Source: Bacteroidota bacterium
GTDB taxonomy: Bacteria; Bacteroidota; Bacteroidia; Flavobacteriales; Weeksellaceae
DNA: 51,524 bases
NCBI GenBank assembly: GCA_023458535.1
Contig: JAEWYW010000031.1
Coordinates: forward strand, 1-51,524
Direction: 5' to 3'
Shown here: positions 8,525 through 17,323 of the stretch, one piece after another
Numbering within the stretch: position 1 is the stretch's first letter
How the letters are laid out: the number at the start of each line of letters is the position of its first letter
Program-made: the position numbers and the translations under genes
Notes under the pieces: model-generated
Seen by the model: the letters and a program-made list of their open reading frames with translations, nothing else
What the model was told of the DNA's origin: nothing
Database searches by the model: none

Positions 8525-9934
8525 ATGAAAAGGATATTTCTTTTATTATTACCAGCTTCAGTAGCATTGGTATCTTGTTCAGGGGGGAGCTCATCAGTCG
8601 GGAAGCCTGGAACAAAAGGAGAATTGATACCAAAAGAAAAATCAAAATCGTTTGCTGTGCAAAGACCTTACGGAATGATTGCTATTCCAGGAGGATCATT
8701 TGTTCTCGGTAATGCAGATCAGGATTTTACAAATGCACCAGAAAAAGCACCACTTAAAACTGTAACAGTTGCATCATTCTTTATGGATGAAGCAGAAACT
8801 ACTAATGCAGAGTATAGAGTTTTCATCAATTACGTTCGTGATTCTATTGCGAGAACTTTGTTGGCAGAGGTTGCAGGTGAAGGTGGTGAAGGTAGAGGTA
8901 GAGGACAAGCTATAGGAGATTACGCATACCAAGCATTAAAGGAAGAAGACCTGTCACCGTACCAAGAATATCTTGAAAATAATGGCGGTACAGAAGGTCA
9001 GTACGATGCTAGTAAAAAATTAGACTGGAAAGTTCCATTGCATTGGAATATTAATAAATATCCAGATGTAGAATATGCAGAGGTTTTAGAATCTATGTAT
9101 CTGCCTGCATCTACAAGAATTGGTTCTGAGAGAATCCTTGATGTTAGTAAACTTAAATATACTTATCAGTGGGGGGATTTAGATCAGGCAGTTTCTGATA
9201 GAGAGAGAGGTGAAAACTTCTTAAAAAGAGAAAGTATTGCGATTTACCCAGATACTACTGTGTGGGTGAAAGACTTTAATTTCTCGTATAACGAACCATT
9301 ATTCGAGCAGTATTTCTGGCATAAAGCATACAAAGATTACCCAGTTGTTGGTGTTACATGGGATCAGGCAAGAGCTTATTGTAATTTCAGAACAATGCTA
9401 AAGTCTGATTATAATGAAAGCTTGAAAAAGAAAAAACAAAGACCGATGAGGTTCCGTTTGCCATCTGAAGCAGAATGGGAGTACGCAGCAAGAGGAGGTA
9501 AGCAAAATGCTCCGTATCCTTGGGGAGGTCCTTATTTAATGGATGATAGAGGTTGTTATTTAGCTAACTTCAAGCCAAAAAGAGGTAACTACATGGAAGA
9601 CGAGAAGAAAGGAACTTATACATATACTGCACCAGTTAAGAAATTCAGAAAGAATGATTATGGATTGTTTGATATGGCAGGAAACGTTTCTGAGTGGACA
9701 GATTCTTCTTTCAATAATTCAGATTATATTTTCTCTTCTAACTTGAATCCTACTACAAAAGTGAAAACCGATAACAGGAAATCTGTAAGAGGTGGTTCTT
9801 GGAAAGATGTAGGTTATATGCTAATGGTAGGTAACAGAGATTCGGAAAGCAAAGATTCGGCAAGAAGCTACATTGGTTTCAGAACTGTTCAAGATATTCC
9901 TGAAGCAGCACTTAAGCCAAAAAGAAGAAACTAA
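8525..9934 (+). CDS. gldK: Gliding motility / type IX secretion lipoprotein GldK
   Basis: Outer-membrane lipoprotein of the T9SS core. With GldN it forms the periplasmic ring beneath the outer membrane. The 469-residue reading has a lipobox (LVSC, Cys18) and then a formylglycine-generating-enzyme (FGE-sulfatase) fold with PGGSFVLGN near 55, FRLPSEAEWEYAARGG near 317, GLFDMAGNVSEWTDS near 382 and VRGGSW. This is the GldK/PorK hallmark. An unusual Gly/Arg/Glu-rich run lies at 118-127 (GEGGEGRGRG). It is the first gene of gldKLMN, and gldL follows after 45 bases. GldJ has the same fold, but the operon position identifies this one as GldK. Confidence 0.95.
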   Translation: MKRIFLLLLPASVALVSCSGGSSSVGKPGTKGELIPKEKSKSFAVQRPYGMIAIPGGSFVLGNADQDFTNAPEKAPLKTVTVASFFMDEAETTNAEYRVFINYVRDSIARTLLAEVAGEGGEGRGRGQAIGDYAYQALKEEDLSPYQEYLENNGGTEGQYDASKKLDWKVPLHWNINKYPDVEYAEVLESMYLPASTRIGSERILDVSKLKYTYQWGDLDQAVSDRERGENFLKRESIAIYPDTTVWVKDFNFSYNEPLFEQYFWHKAYKDYPVVGVTWDQARAYCNFRTMLKSDYNESLKKKKQRPMRFRLPSEAEWEYAARGGKQNAPYPWGGPYLMDDRGCYLANFKPKRGNYMEDEKKGTYTYTAPVKKFRKNDYGLFDMAGNVSEWTDSSFNNSDYIFSSNLNPTTKVKTDNRKSVRGGSWKDVGYMLMVGNRDSESKDSARSYIGFRTVQDIPEAALKPKRRN

Positions 9935-9979
9935 GAGAAAAACAATCAATATCACATAACTAATAAAAACTAAAATAAT

Positions 9980-10684
9980 ATGTTTAAAACTAAAGAAGCT
10001 TGGATGAATTTTTTCTATTCATTCGGTGCTGCTATCGTAATTCTTGGTGCATGGTTAAAAATTACGCACATCACTCTAGGCCCAATCAATGGTAATATTG
10101 CCTTAACTGTTGGTCTTGTAACTGAAGCAATTATCTTTATGATCTTTGCATTCGACCCACCAAAATCTGAGGAATCTTATGCTTGGGAGAACGTGTATCC
10201 AGAATTATTAGATAAACATGCTGAACCCAATCCAATACACTCTAATGTAGCTGCGGGCAGAAAAGGTCTTGTAGGAGGAGCTCAATATGCAGAACTTGAG
10301 AATTCTTTATCTGAGAAGTTAGATAAAATGCTTGAAGATGCAAAATTAGATGTTAACCTATTCGAAAGATTAAGAGGTGGAATTGAAAAGTTCTCTTCTT
10401 CAGTTGATCAAATCAACCAAACTGTAGATGTTTCAGCTTCTACTCACAAATACAATGAGCAATTAAACAAAGCTGCTCAGCACATGGAAAGCATGAATGC
10501 TCTTTACGCAATGCAATTAGAAAGCGGTAAAAGACAATCAGATTTTGCTAACAAGTATGTTGAAGATATGCAGAAATCTGTTGAGCATTCACAAAAATTC
10601 AACGAAGAATTACAAGGTCTTACATCTAACTTAAATAACTTAAATAGAGTTTATGGTGGTATGTTAACTGCTATGAAGTCTTAA
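9980..10684 (+). CDS. gldL: Gliding motility / T9SS inner-membrane motor protein GldL
   Basis: Inner-membrane protein that, with GldM, forms the proton-driven rotary motor powering T9SS and gliding (known of the family). At 234 residues it has two transmembrane helices near residues 10-30 (FFYSFGAAIVILGAWLKI) and 38-58 (GNIALTVGLVTEAIIFMIFAF), with a Glu at the end of the second helix (VTEAII) in the place of the conserved motor carboxylate. A long cytoplasmic, coiled-coil-prone tail rich in Gln, Ser and Leu follows. gldM starts 50 bases downstream. Confidence 0.96.
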   Translation: MFKTKEAWMNFFYSFGAAIVILGAWLKITHITLGPINGNIALTVGLVTEAIIFMIFAFDPPKSEESYAWENVYPELLDKHAEPNPIHSNVAAGRKGLVGGAQYAELENSLSEKLDKMLEDAKLDVNLFERLRGGIEKFSSSVDQINQTVDVSASTHKYNEQLNKAAQHMESMNALYAMQLESGKRQSDFANKYVEDMQKSVEHSQKFNEELQGLTSNLNNLNRVYGGMLTAMKS

Positions 10685-10734
10685 TTTCCTTTCATTTCAA
10701 GTTCAATTATTAATTAAAAAAAGAAAACGAGAAA

Positions 10735-12327
10735 ATGGCACAAGGAAAACAGACTCCACGTCAGAAGATGATCAACTTGATGTATTTGGTGTTCATCGCG
10801 ATGATGGCCCTCAACATTGATGTTGAAATCATCAGATCATATTATGACTCTACTACGGCTCTTAATGAAACAAGAGCTCTAACAGAAACTAAAAACGAGA
10901 AGATCTTTGAGAAAACTTTGGAGGCTAAAGCAGCTGCTGTTCCAGATACCTATGCTGAGCCTTGGGCGCAGTATAAGCAACTGAAGACAAAAGTAGATGC
11001 GTTGGTAAAAACGGCCGAAGATATGAAAACAAAGCTGAAGAAAGACTCTGAATTCCATGATATCGACCCTAAAACAGGGAAGAAAATGGATGTTAGTGAA
11101 AACTTCTCAGCATTAAACAATAACGAAGCAACAACAACGTACTTCTTTAAAAATGGTGAAGAAAATACCTTGTCTAACAACGCTTTGGAATTAAGAAGTA
11201 AGATGGATGATGTAAGAAATTATATCAACACAACTTTTGGTAAAAACCCACAACTGAAGGACTTAGTTGATAGAGCAAATAAATCTCTTATAACGGAATA
11301 TCCTAAAGGAGGTTCACCAAACGACAAGACGTGGTATCAGAATAAATTCTATCACCAACCGCTTATCGCTGCGATTTCTAACTTAGGGATCATTCAGAAT
11401 GATGCAAGAAACGTTCAATCTGACGCATTAGCATTAATGCTTCAAGAAAAAGTTGATGCAACAATTAAGTTCAACCAATATGAAGCTATTGTTTCTGCAC
11501 CTACAGACATCCAGTCTGGTAAACCTGCTGAAGCAGTAATTATGCTAGGGTCTTATTCTAATAGTGATAAGATTAGAATTTCTGGAGTTAGCAGACAGGA
11601 AAACGGTAAAGGTTATGTTGGGTTAAATACTGGTGGTGAAGGTGAAAGAACTCTAAGTGGTAGCATTAGTCTAACTGACTCTGAAGGTAAAGTTCAAAAC
11701 TTCCCTTTCACACATACTTATAATGTTATTGCAGGTCCACAGGCTGTAAAACTTCAAAAAGGGTTATTGCTTTCTGCTGATAAAATGAATGTAATGTACA
11801 GAGGATTGGAAAATCCAGTAACAGGTTCAATTTTGGGTGCTGATAATTCTAAATTATCTTTATCTGCTCCAGGAGCTACAGTTAAAAGTACAGGACCTGG
11901 TAAATGGAATGTAATTCCTCAATCTGGAAATACTGTGAATATTACACTAAGTGGGAAAGATCCATATGGGAAAACTATTTCACAAGTATTTGAATACCGA
12001 ATTAAAGGTATCCCTGCTGCACAAGGACAGATTAGAGGACAGAATACGTTGGCTATGCCTGCAAGTTCAGTTGTTAATCAGAATCTGACAGCTACAATTC
12101 CAGACTTTGACTTCCCGGTTTCATTTAACGTAACCTCATTCAAAATTAGAGTACCTGGTAGAGCAGCACTATTGGTGAATGGTAGTTCACTGAGAGAAGT
12201 GGAAGGTTTAACAAGAAACCTTAGACCAGGTGATGGTGTGTACATTTTTGATATTCAAGCTACAGCAACAGGTCTAGGAAATCAAAGACTTAAAACAATT
12301 TCTCCTGTATTAATTAATATTCAATAA
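10735..12327 (+). CDS. gldM: Gliding motility / T9SS motor protein GldM
   Basis: A single N-terminal membrane helix (residues about 12-32, inside KMINLMYLVFIAMMALNID) inserts into the GldL bundle. The 500-residue periplasmic part forms the dimeric arm that reaches the GldK/GldN ring. The 530-residue length and the opening GKQTPRQKMINLMYLV are characteristic of GldM/PorM. Later segments such as VIAGPQAVKLQKGLLLSADKMNVMYRGLENP belong to the D2-D4 beta-sandwich domains. The gene is intact and lies 17 bases before gldN. Confidence 0.97.
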   Translation: MAQGKQTPRQKMINLMYLVFIAMMALNIDVEIIRSYYDSTTALNETRALTETKNEKIFEKTLEAKAAAVPDTYAEPWAQYKQLKTKVDALVKTAEDMKTKLKKDSEFHDIDPKTGKKMDVSENFSALNNNEATTTYFFKNGEENTLSNNALELRSKMDDVRNYINTTFGKNPQLKDLVDRANKSLITEYPKGGSPNDKTWYQNKFYHQPLIAAISNLGIIQNDARNVQSDALALMLQEKVDATIKFNQYEAIVSAPTDIQSGKPAEAVIMLGSYSNSDKIRISGVSRQENGKGYVGLNTGGEGERTLSGSISLTDSEGKVQNFPFTHTYNVIAGPQAVKLQKGLLLSADKMNVMYRGLENPVTGSILGADNSKLSLSAPGATVKSTGPGKWNVIPQSGNTVNITLSGKDPYGKTISQVFEYRIKGIPAAQGQIRGQNTLAMPASSVVNQNLTATIPDFDFPVSFNVTSFKIRVPGRAALLVNGSSLREVEGLTRNLRPGDGVYIFDIQATATGLGNQRLKTISPVLINIQ

Positions 12328-12344
12328 TTATTAATCTAAAAGTT

Positions 12345-13283
12345 ATGAAAAAATATATAAGCAGTTTGGTAGTTTTAGTTTCTGGGTTCATGTTCTCCCA
12401 GTCTATTCTGAACGCCACTTCTCCTGAAGAGTTTCGTAAGATGCGGGCTGAAAATGTTGAGAAAGCTGGAGATTCTGTAATAAGTACAAAAGTAAAACCT
12501 CTTTCTTACGGTTTTGTTGATGAGAAAGACATCTTAAAAAGTATGTTTGTGTGGGAAATTATCGATCTTAATGATAAAATTAACCAGCCTTTCTACTATG
12601 ATAACCCAGATGGTTTAACTTCCAAGCAGACAAAGTCCCTTTATCAAGTAATTCTTGATGCTGCATTGAACGGTGATTTAAAAGAAGTTTATGATGATGA
12701 AAATTTTGTTGTAAAACTTTCAGCAGATGGAATAAGACAACGATTGGAAAGTGCAAGAGTATCTGATGCTGCAATTGATATTTTAAACTCAGGAAGAAAT
12801 CTGACTGAGCAAGAGAAGCAAGAGTACACAGATATTTACAAAACTACTACCGATAAAGTTAAAGTTTTGAAAATAATGGGGATGTGGTATATCGATAAGA
12901 GAGATGCTACTCTAAAATACAGACCTCTTGGTATTGCAGCAATGGGACCAGATCCTGCAATGGCAGGTAGAGTTGGTCCAGATGGGCAACTTATTGAGGG
13001 AGCTAATGACCTAATTGATTTATTCTGGGTGTTCTATCCGGATGCACGTGAGATCTTAGCCAACAATTACGTATTTAACAGAAAGAATTCATCTGCAGAT
13101 TTATCTTTTGATGACTTGATTAACGCAAGAAGATTTTCTACTGTTATTTATAAGTCGTCAGCAGGTCAGGGAGATGGTAGTATCAAAGATTACATTCCAA
13201 GAAATGCTGAAGAGCAAATCGAAGAAAGTGAGAGAATTAAAGGTCAAATTCTAGACATGGAAAACGATTTATGGAATTATTAA
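12345..13283 (+). CDS. gldN: Gliding motility / T9SS ring protein GldN
   Basis: Periplasmic partner of GldK in the T9SS ring. It is 312 residues with a signal peptide (MKKYISSLVVLVSGFMFSQ). Family segments: DEKDILKSMFVWEIIDLNDKINQPFYY, then MGMWYIDKRDATLKYRPLGIAAMGPDP near 180-205, then DLFWVFYPDAREILANNYVFN, all typical of GldN/PorN. It is the last gene of the operon. A strong hairpin terminator begins 25 bases after the stop, and that terminator also carries the promoter box for the next gene. Confidence 0.96.
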   Translation: MKKYISSLVVLVSGFMFSQSILNATSPEEFRKMRAENVEKAGDSVISTKVKPLSYGFVDEKDILKSMFVWEIIDLNDKINQPFYYDNPDGLTSKQTKSLYQVILDAALNGDLKEVYDDENFVVKLSADGIRQRLESARVSDAAIDILNSGRNLTEQEKQEYTDIYKTTTDKVKVLKIMGMWYIDKRDATLKYRPLGIAAMGPDPAMAGRVGPDGQLIEGANDLIDLFWVFYPDAREILANNYVFNRKNSSADLSFDDLINARRFSTVIYKSSAGQGDGSIKDYIPRNAEEQIEESERIKGQILDMENDLWNY

Positions 13284-13295
13284 TAATTTGATAAA

Positions 13296-13326
13296 TTGTA
13301 TAATAATAAAAACCTGAGTATTTTTG
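13296..13326 (+). promoter_or_regulatory. Promoter of the FAD oxidoreductase gene, nested in the gldN terminator
   Basis: TTG at 13296-13298 is followed after 20 bases by TATTTTTG at 13319-13326, a perfect TAnnTTTG. The -7 box fills the loop and the first base of the 3' arm of the gldN terminator hairpin. Transcription would start near 13331, about 12 bases before the ATG at 13343. Confidence 0.55.
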
Positions 13327-13339
13327 CTCAGGTTTTTTT
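13308..13339 (+). terminator. Terminator of the gldKLMN operon
   Basis: The stem AAAAACCTGAG (13308-13318) pairs with CTCAGGTTTTT (13327-13337), loop of eight bases, and is followed by T. It ends only three bases before the ATG of the next gene. Confidence 0.88.
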
Positions 13340-13342
13340 ATT

Positions 13343-14377
13343 ATGAGAAATGTAGATTACATTATTGTAGGTGGGGGGTATGCGGCAATGTTTTTTGCAC
13401 ATCAACTGCTTCAAGCACAGAAGTCGTTTGTATTATATGCAGATAAGAATTTAGGGGGATCTCATGTTTCTGCTGGTGTTGTAAATCCTGTCGTTTTAAA
13501 GAAATTTACTACCTTTTGGAAGGCTCAAGAACAAATTGATTTTTTGCATCTTACACTCAAAGACATTCAGAAATATACTGGTCAGAATTATTTTATTGAT
13601 GCGCCCATTCACAGGGTTTTCCATGATGAAAATGAAAAACTATTATGGTCTAAAAAACGTAAAAGAGAAGATTTAATTCACTTCTTAGACCCTGATTTTA
13701 GCCATGTAAATGGAATCAATAATCCATACTTAACAGGAAGCGTCAACCAATCAGGGAGGCTGTGCGTCAACGCTTTTTTTGAGGCTATGAAGAAGTTCTT
13801 AGATTTCAATAATTGCTTGATACAAGAAGAGTTTGATCATCATTTGGTGGATATTCAAAATAGTACCTATAAAAATATTTGTTTCAGCAAAATTGTTTTT
13901 TGTGAAGGTATGAAAGTCAAAAATAATCTTTTTTTTAGTGATGTTCCTGTTGTAGCCAACAAAGGACATCAGATCAAAGTAAGACTGTCGGAGCCTGTTC
14001 AGCAGAATATTACCATTAAGAAAAAGCATTTTCTATTTCCTGTAGAAGATGATTTACATTTTTACGGAGGAACTTACGACAGAGATCAGTTAGATTTTAA
14101 GATTGATGATTCTGCAGTAGAACAGCTCAAAAATGGATTGTCTGAAATATATCCCCATAACTTTACAGTGGAAAACATCCAATTTGGTTTCAGACCTACA
14201 GTGAAGGACAGAAGACCTATCCTAGGTCAACACCCAGAATTTAAAAATCTTTATGTTTTTAATGGTTTAGGTGCGCGTGGCATTCTCAATGGATGTTATT
14301 TCTCAAAGGTTTTGTTGGATTCTATTGAAAATAACAATCCACTCCCAGAAGAAGTGGATTTGAAAAGATTTTATTAA
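13343..14377 (+). CDS. FAD-dependent oxidoreductase, D-amino-acid oxidase/glycine oxidase (DAO) family
   Basis: A 344-residue cytoplasmic flavoprotein. The N-terminal FAD-binding Rossmann motif DYIIVGGGYAA has the glycines at 10-12. The C-terminal segment FGFRPTVKDRRPILGQHPEFKNLYVFNGLGARG is the second FAD-contacting part of the DAO fold. The substrate cannot be told from sequence. It resembles the small DAO-type oxidoreductases found next to gldN in flavobacteria. No signal peptide. It is convergent with mutS2, with 14 bases between the stops. Confidence 0.8.
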   Translation: MRNVDYIIVGGGYAAMFFAHQLLQAQKSFVLYADKNLGGSHVSAGVVNPVVLKKFTTFWKAQEQIDFLHLTLKDIQKYTGQNYFIDAPIHRVFHDENEKLLWSKKRKREDLIHFLDPDFSHVNGINNPYLTGSVNQSGRLCVNAFFEAMKKFLDFNNCLIQEEFDHHLVDIQNSTYKNICFSKIVFCEGMKVKNNLFFSDVPVVANKGHQIKVRLSEPVQQNITIKKKHFLFPVEDDLHFYGGTYDRDQLDFKIDDSAVEQLKNGLSEIYPHNFTVENIQFGFRPTVKDRRPILGQHPEFKNLYVFNGLGARGILNGCYFSKVLLDSIENNNPLPEEVDLKRFY

Positions 14378-14391
14378 ATTTTGTAATAGAA

Positions 14392-16539
14392 CTAAATCCT
14401 CTCTAGTTCATCTGCGTCTATAGTCGTTTTAAAGGTACCGTAGTTGACTGTTACTTTATTTTTTTTAATTTCCTCGATGGTTCCAACACTTGTACTGCCC
14501 GAAATGCGAACCCTCTGTCCAACTTTCATCCACACAGCGCGTTCGGTTATGCGTTTTTCTTCGAGTTTTTCGTTGGTTTCGGCGATTTTTTCCTTTACGT
14601 CTTCTTTCTTAAGTTGTTGGGTAATTTTTCGTTTGATTACCTGGAGACGTTTGCTTTCGTCTTTGTCAACTCCAATTTTCCTGAATTTTTCCTGCTCGAG
14701 AAGTTTTACAAAATCTTTCACAACATCTTTTCGGGATTTGCCTTTTACATAATTATCAATGAAGGCTTCAATTTTATTTCCAAATTGCAGTTTCCTATGT
14801 TCCTCCTCATATAACTTTTGGAAATTAAACAGCTTTTGTTGCAGTTGTTCGTTCAGTTTCTGGAAATTATCACGTTTATCTTCTACAGATTCTTTCTTTT
14901 CCACCAAATCTGATTTTAGTTTTTCAACCTCAAATTTCTCCTGTTGTAGTTTTACAATGGTTTTATCGAGATTTACAATATCATGCTCCACTTTTTTCTT
15001 CGCAGAATGGATGATAAACCTAGGTATTTTATTTTTCTCTGCAACCTCAAATGTAAAAGAACTTCCGGCTTGTCCAACCTCTAATTTATAAAGCGGTTCT
15101 AAAGTATTTTCGTCAAACAGCATCGCAGCATTGGTAGCATTGGGAAGCTGTTCTACAACCAGTTTTATATTGGTATAGTGAGTGGTGATAATTGCGAAAC
15201 TTTTTTTCTCATAGAAAAACTCTAAGAAACTTTCTGCCAAAGCGCCGCCCAGTTCAGGGTCGGACCCGGTTCCAAATTCATCAATTAGCAATAAGGTATT
15301 GTTATCAGCCTCACGAATAATGCCAGACATTTTTTTCAATCGTGAAGAATAGGTTGAAAGATGGTTTTCAATCGACTGATTGTCTCCAATATCCGTCATT
15401 ATTTTTTCATAGAAAAACATTTCAGATTTGGGATGTACAGGTACCAAAATTCCACTTTGTATCATCAGCTGCAATAAACCTACAGTTTTTAATGTGATGG
15501 ATTTCCCTCCTGCGTTGGGACCAGAAATACAAATAATTCTGTTGTGCTCCGTAAGACTAAGACTTTGCGGGTAAATAGATTTTTTCTCAGCTTTATTTCT
15601 CAGCCAAAGCAATGGATGATAAGCGTCTCGCAACCTCAGTGTCTTGTGTCTGTTAATTTTAGGAAGCGTTGCATGAATTTCATCTGCAAATTTCGCTTTT
15701 GCACGGGTAAGATCTAAATCGAAAATGTATTTTTGATAGGTGTAAAGTTCATGTTGGAATTCTGAGATTTCTGCAGTAAGATTTCTCAAAATTCTATCGA
15801 TTTCTTTTTTCTCCTCTTCCTGATTTTCCCGAAGTTTAAAATAATGTTTTACAACACTGTCGGGCTGTATGTAGGTGATAGATCCTGTCTTCGAAATTCC
15901 TAAAACTCTTCCAGCTACTCTTTTCTTAAAACCAGATTTTACCGCTAAAACGCGCTGGTCTTCAATAATACTCTCTCGAATATCATCCAGAAAATCATTT
16001 TGTCCGTAGGTCGTAAGAGCCCTGTTGAAATTTTCCTGAATGGCTTTTTTTGCCAATTGAATTTCTCCTCTTAAAAGTTTGAGATTGGCGGATGCCTCAG
16101 ATTTAACTTCTCCAAAACGGTTAAAAACTTTATCAATTTTTTCAATAATTTCCTTCTTAAATTCCAATACAGATACGTCTTCTATTAAGGTTGGAAAGGT
16201 TTCTGGCATTGTTGGGAAAAATTTCTGAAGTTTCCCTATTTGTTCTGTAATTGTTTTTATTCTTATGAAAGCGGCGTTTTCTAGTCTGTAATTTTCAATC
16301 AGCATCAGTTTTAGCTCTTCCTCAATATCTTCGTATTCATCAAAAGGAATTGCGTTGGCGCTTTCAAAACTAGAAAGGTATTCCGAGGTCTTTTTTAAAC
16401 TTATTTCAGCTTCGTCAATAGGCATTGGACGGAGATGTAAAATTTTCTCCCTTGTTTTTGGGGAGTAGGCAAATGGCGAAATTTCCAAAAGTAATTCTGG
16501 AAATTCTAACTCATTAAGATCATCTTGATTAATATTCAC
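14392..16539 (-). CDS. MutS2-family ATPase without Smr domain
   Basis: A 715-residue MutS-family protein. Walker A GPNAGGKS lies at 340-347, Walker B LLLIDEFGTGSD around 416-426, and a long coiled coil at about 510-605. The C-terminus is a KOW-like strand set (VWMKVGQRVRISGSTSVGTIEEIKKN). Canonical MutS2 is about 780 residues and ends in an Smr nuclease domain, which is absent here: there is no DLRG or comparable motif, and the frame simply ends. It has no MutS mismatch-recognition domain, so it is not MutS1. Its role is probably in recombination suppression or ribosome rescue, as for other MutS2, without nuclease activity. The start is GTG at 16539, four bases after a -7 box. Confidence 0.85.
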   Translation of the reverse strand: MNINQDDLNELEFPELLLEISPFAYSPKTREKILHLRPMPIDEAEISLKKTSEYLSSFESANAIPFDEYEDIEEELKLMLIENYRLENAAFIRIKTITEQIGKLQKFFPTMPETFPTLIEDVSVLEFKKEIIEKIDKVFNRFGEVKSEASANLKLLRGEIQLAKKAIQENFNRALTTYGQNDFLDDIRESIIEDQRVLAVKSGFKKRVAGRVLGISKTGSITYIQPDSVVKHYFKLRENQEEEKKEIDRILRNLTAEISEFQHELYTYQKYIFDLDLTRAKAKFADEIHATLPKINRHKTLRLRDAYHPLLWLRNKAEKKSIYPQSLSLTEHNRIICISGPNAGGKSITLKTVGLLQLMIQSGILVPVHPKSEMFFYEKIMTDIGDNQSIENHLSTYSSRLKKMSGIIREADNNTLLLIDEFGTGSDPELGGALAESFLEFFYEKKSFAIITTHYTNIKLVVEQLPNATNAAMLFDENTLEPLYKLEVGQAGSSFTFEVAEKNKIPRFIIHSAKKKVEHDIVNLDKTIVKLQQEKFEVEKLKSDLVEKKESVEDKRDNFQKLNEQLQQKLFNFQKLYEEEHRKLQFGNKIEAFIDNYVKGKSRKDVVKDFVKLLEQEKFRKIGVDKDESKRLQVIKRKITQQLKKEDVKEKIAETNEKLEEKRITERAVWMKVGQRVRISGSTSVGTIEEIKKNKVTVNYGTFKTTIDADELERI

Positions 16540-16543
16540 AATG

Positions 16544-16551
16544 CAAATTTA
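16544..16551 (-). promoter_or_regulatory. -7 box TAAATTTG directly before mutS2
   Basis: A perfect TAnnTTTG on the reverse strand, followed by four bases and then the GTG start. It predicts an mRNA that begins at or very near the start codon. Confidence 0.55.
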
Positions 16552-16589
16552 CTGAGATATTTTTAAATTTCTGATGCTTGTAACAGAAC

Positions 16590-16617
16590 AAAAAAAGGGA
16601 AACCTCAGTTCCCCTTT
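16590..16617 (-). terminator. Terminator of the three-gene secreted-protein operon
   Basis: A hairpin with arms AAAGGGAAAC (16594-16603) and GTTCCCCTTT (16608-16617), one mismatch, loop of four. A T run follows on the reverse strand. It lies 23 bases past the stop of the last paralogue. Confidence 0.75.
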
Positions 16618-16639
16618 ATTTATATTACTATGCAATTTT

Positions 16640-17323
16640 TTAGTACTTTTCACAAAGTATGGTATAGTTGATATTTGATTTTGCAGTAGCGTCCGAAACG
16701 GGAGTACCCTGTCCGTTATATCTTGTGAAATAAGTAATTCTATACACATTAGTATCGCCAGGATACGAAGTGTAAACCTCACTCATAGTATTATTTTGAT
16801 AGGCAGGCGTGGCCAAATCAAAATTGTTCCAGCTAGTGTTTACGTTAATAGAATTGTTCACTTCCAATTTTCCAAAGGGAGGAAATGTTCCCCCTGCATT
16901 CGCATGCTTCTTTTGAATGATTGTGTAATACACTTGTACGGGATCGCCCGTAATTAATCCAATTTGCGGCATTGGAACCCCAGCAATATTATCGAAACGA
17001 AACTTAAATCTTCCACACTTTAGCTCCTGTAGTGGCTGTGCTATATTATTGTTGTATTGTAAAATTTTTGTTTCAATTGTAAGCGTGCTAATCTCGGTTT
17101 TTATTTTTGCAACTGGCCAATTTTCAATTTCCCCATTAGTGTTGGTAACAAGAGCATTATCGTAGGTTGTATCATTACTTTTATCAACAGTCGTTCTAAG
17201 CCTGGCATTTCCGTTAACATCTAAAGTCTTCAACGGAGTTGCAGTATTAATACCAACATTTTTATTTTGTGCAAAAACAAAAACAGAACATATGGATAAA
17301 AAGGATATTATTAGAGTTTTCAT
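16640..17323 (-). CDS. Secreted VGINT/LDVNG-type surface protein, paralogue A
   Basis: A 227-residue secreted protein of unknown function and the third gene of a paralogue operon. It has a signal peptide (MKTLIISFLSICSVFVFAQ), then NVGINTATPLKTLDVNG at 22-38, a motif also seen at the base of tail-fibre-like proteins. Next comes a YDNALVTNTNG linker, and a C-terminal domain with KCGRF (Cys103), VYRITYF and the ending LCEKY (Cys224). The start at 17323 is chosen over 17353 because it gives a clean signal peptide and its ATG shares one base with the stop of paralogue B (TAATG), a sign of translational coupling. No T9SS sorting domain is visible. Confidence 0.75.
   Translation of the reverse strand: MKTLIISFLSICSVFVFAQNKNVGINTATPLKTLDVNGNARLRTTVDKSNDTTYDNALVTNTNGEIENWPVAKIKTEISTLTIETKILQYNNNIAQPLQELKCGRFKFRFDNIAGVPMPQIGLITGDPVQVYYTIIQKKHANAGGTFPPFGKLEVNNSINVNTSWNNFDLATPAYQNNTMSEVYTSYPGDTNVYRITYFTRYNGQGTPVSDATAKSNINYTILCEKY

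Noticed and set aside
14444..15091. Forward-strand open frames across mutS2
   Set aside because: They are opposite-strand shadows of the MutS2 coding sequence, low in complexity (Ser/Phe-rich), with no family features.
16549..16782. Reverse-strand 77-codon frame at the end of paralogue A
   Set aside because: It lies mostly inside paralogue A in another frame, includes the terminator region, and has no recognisable protein features.
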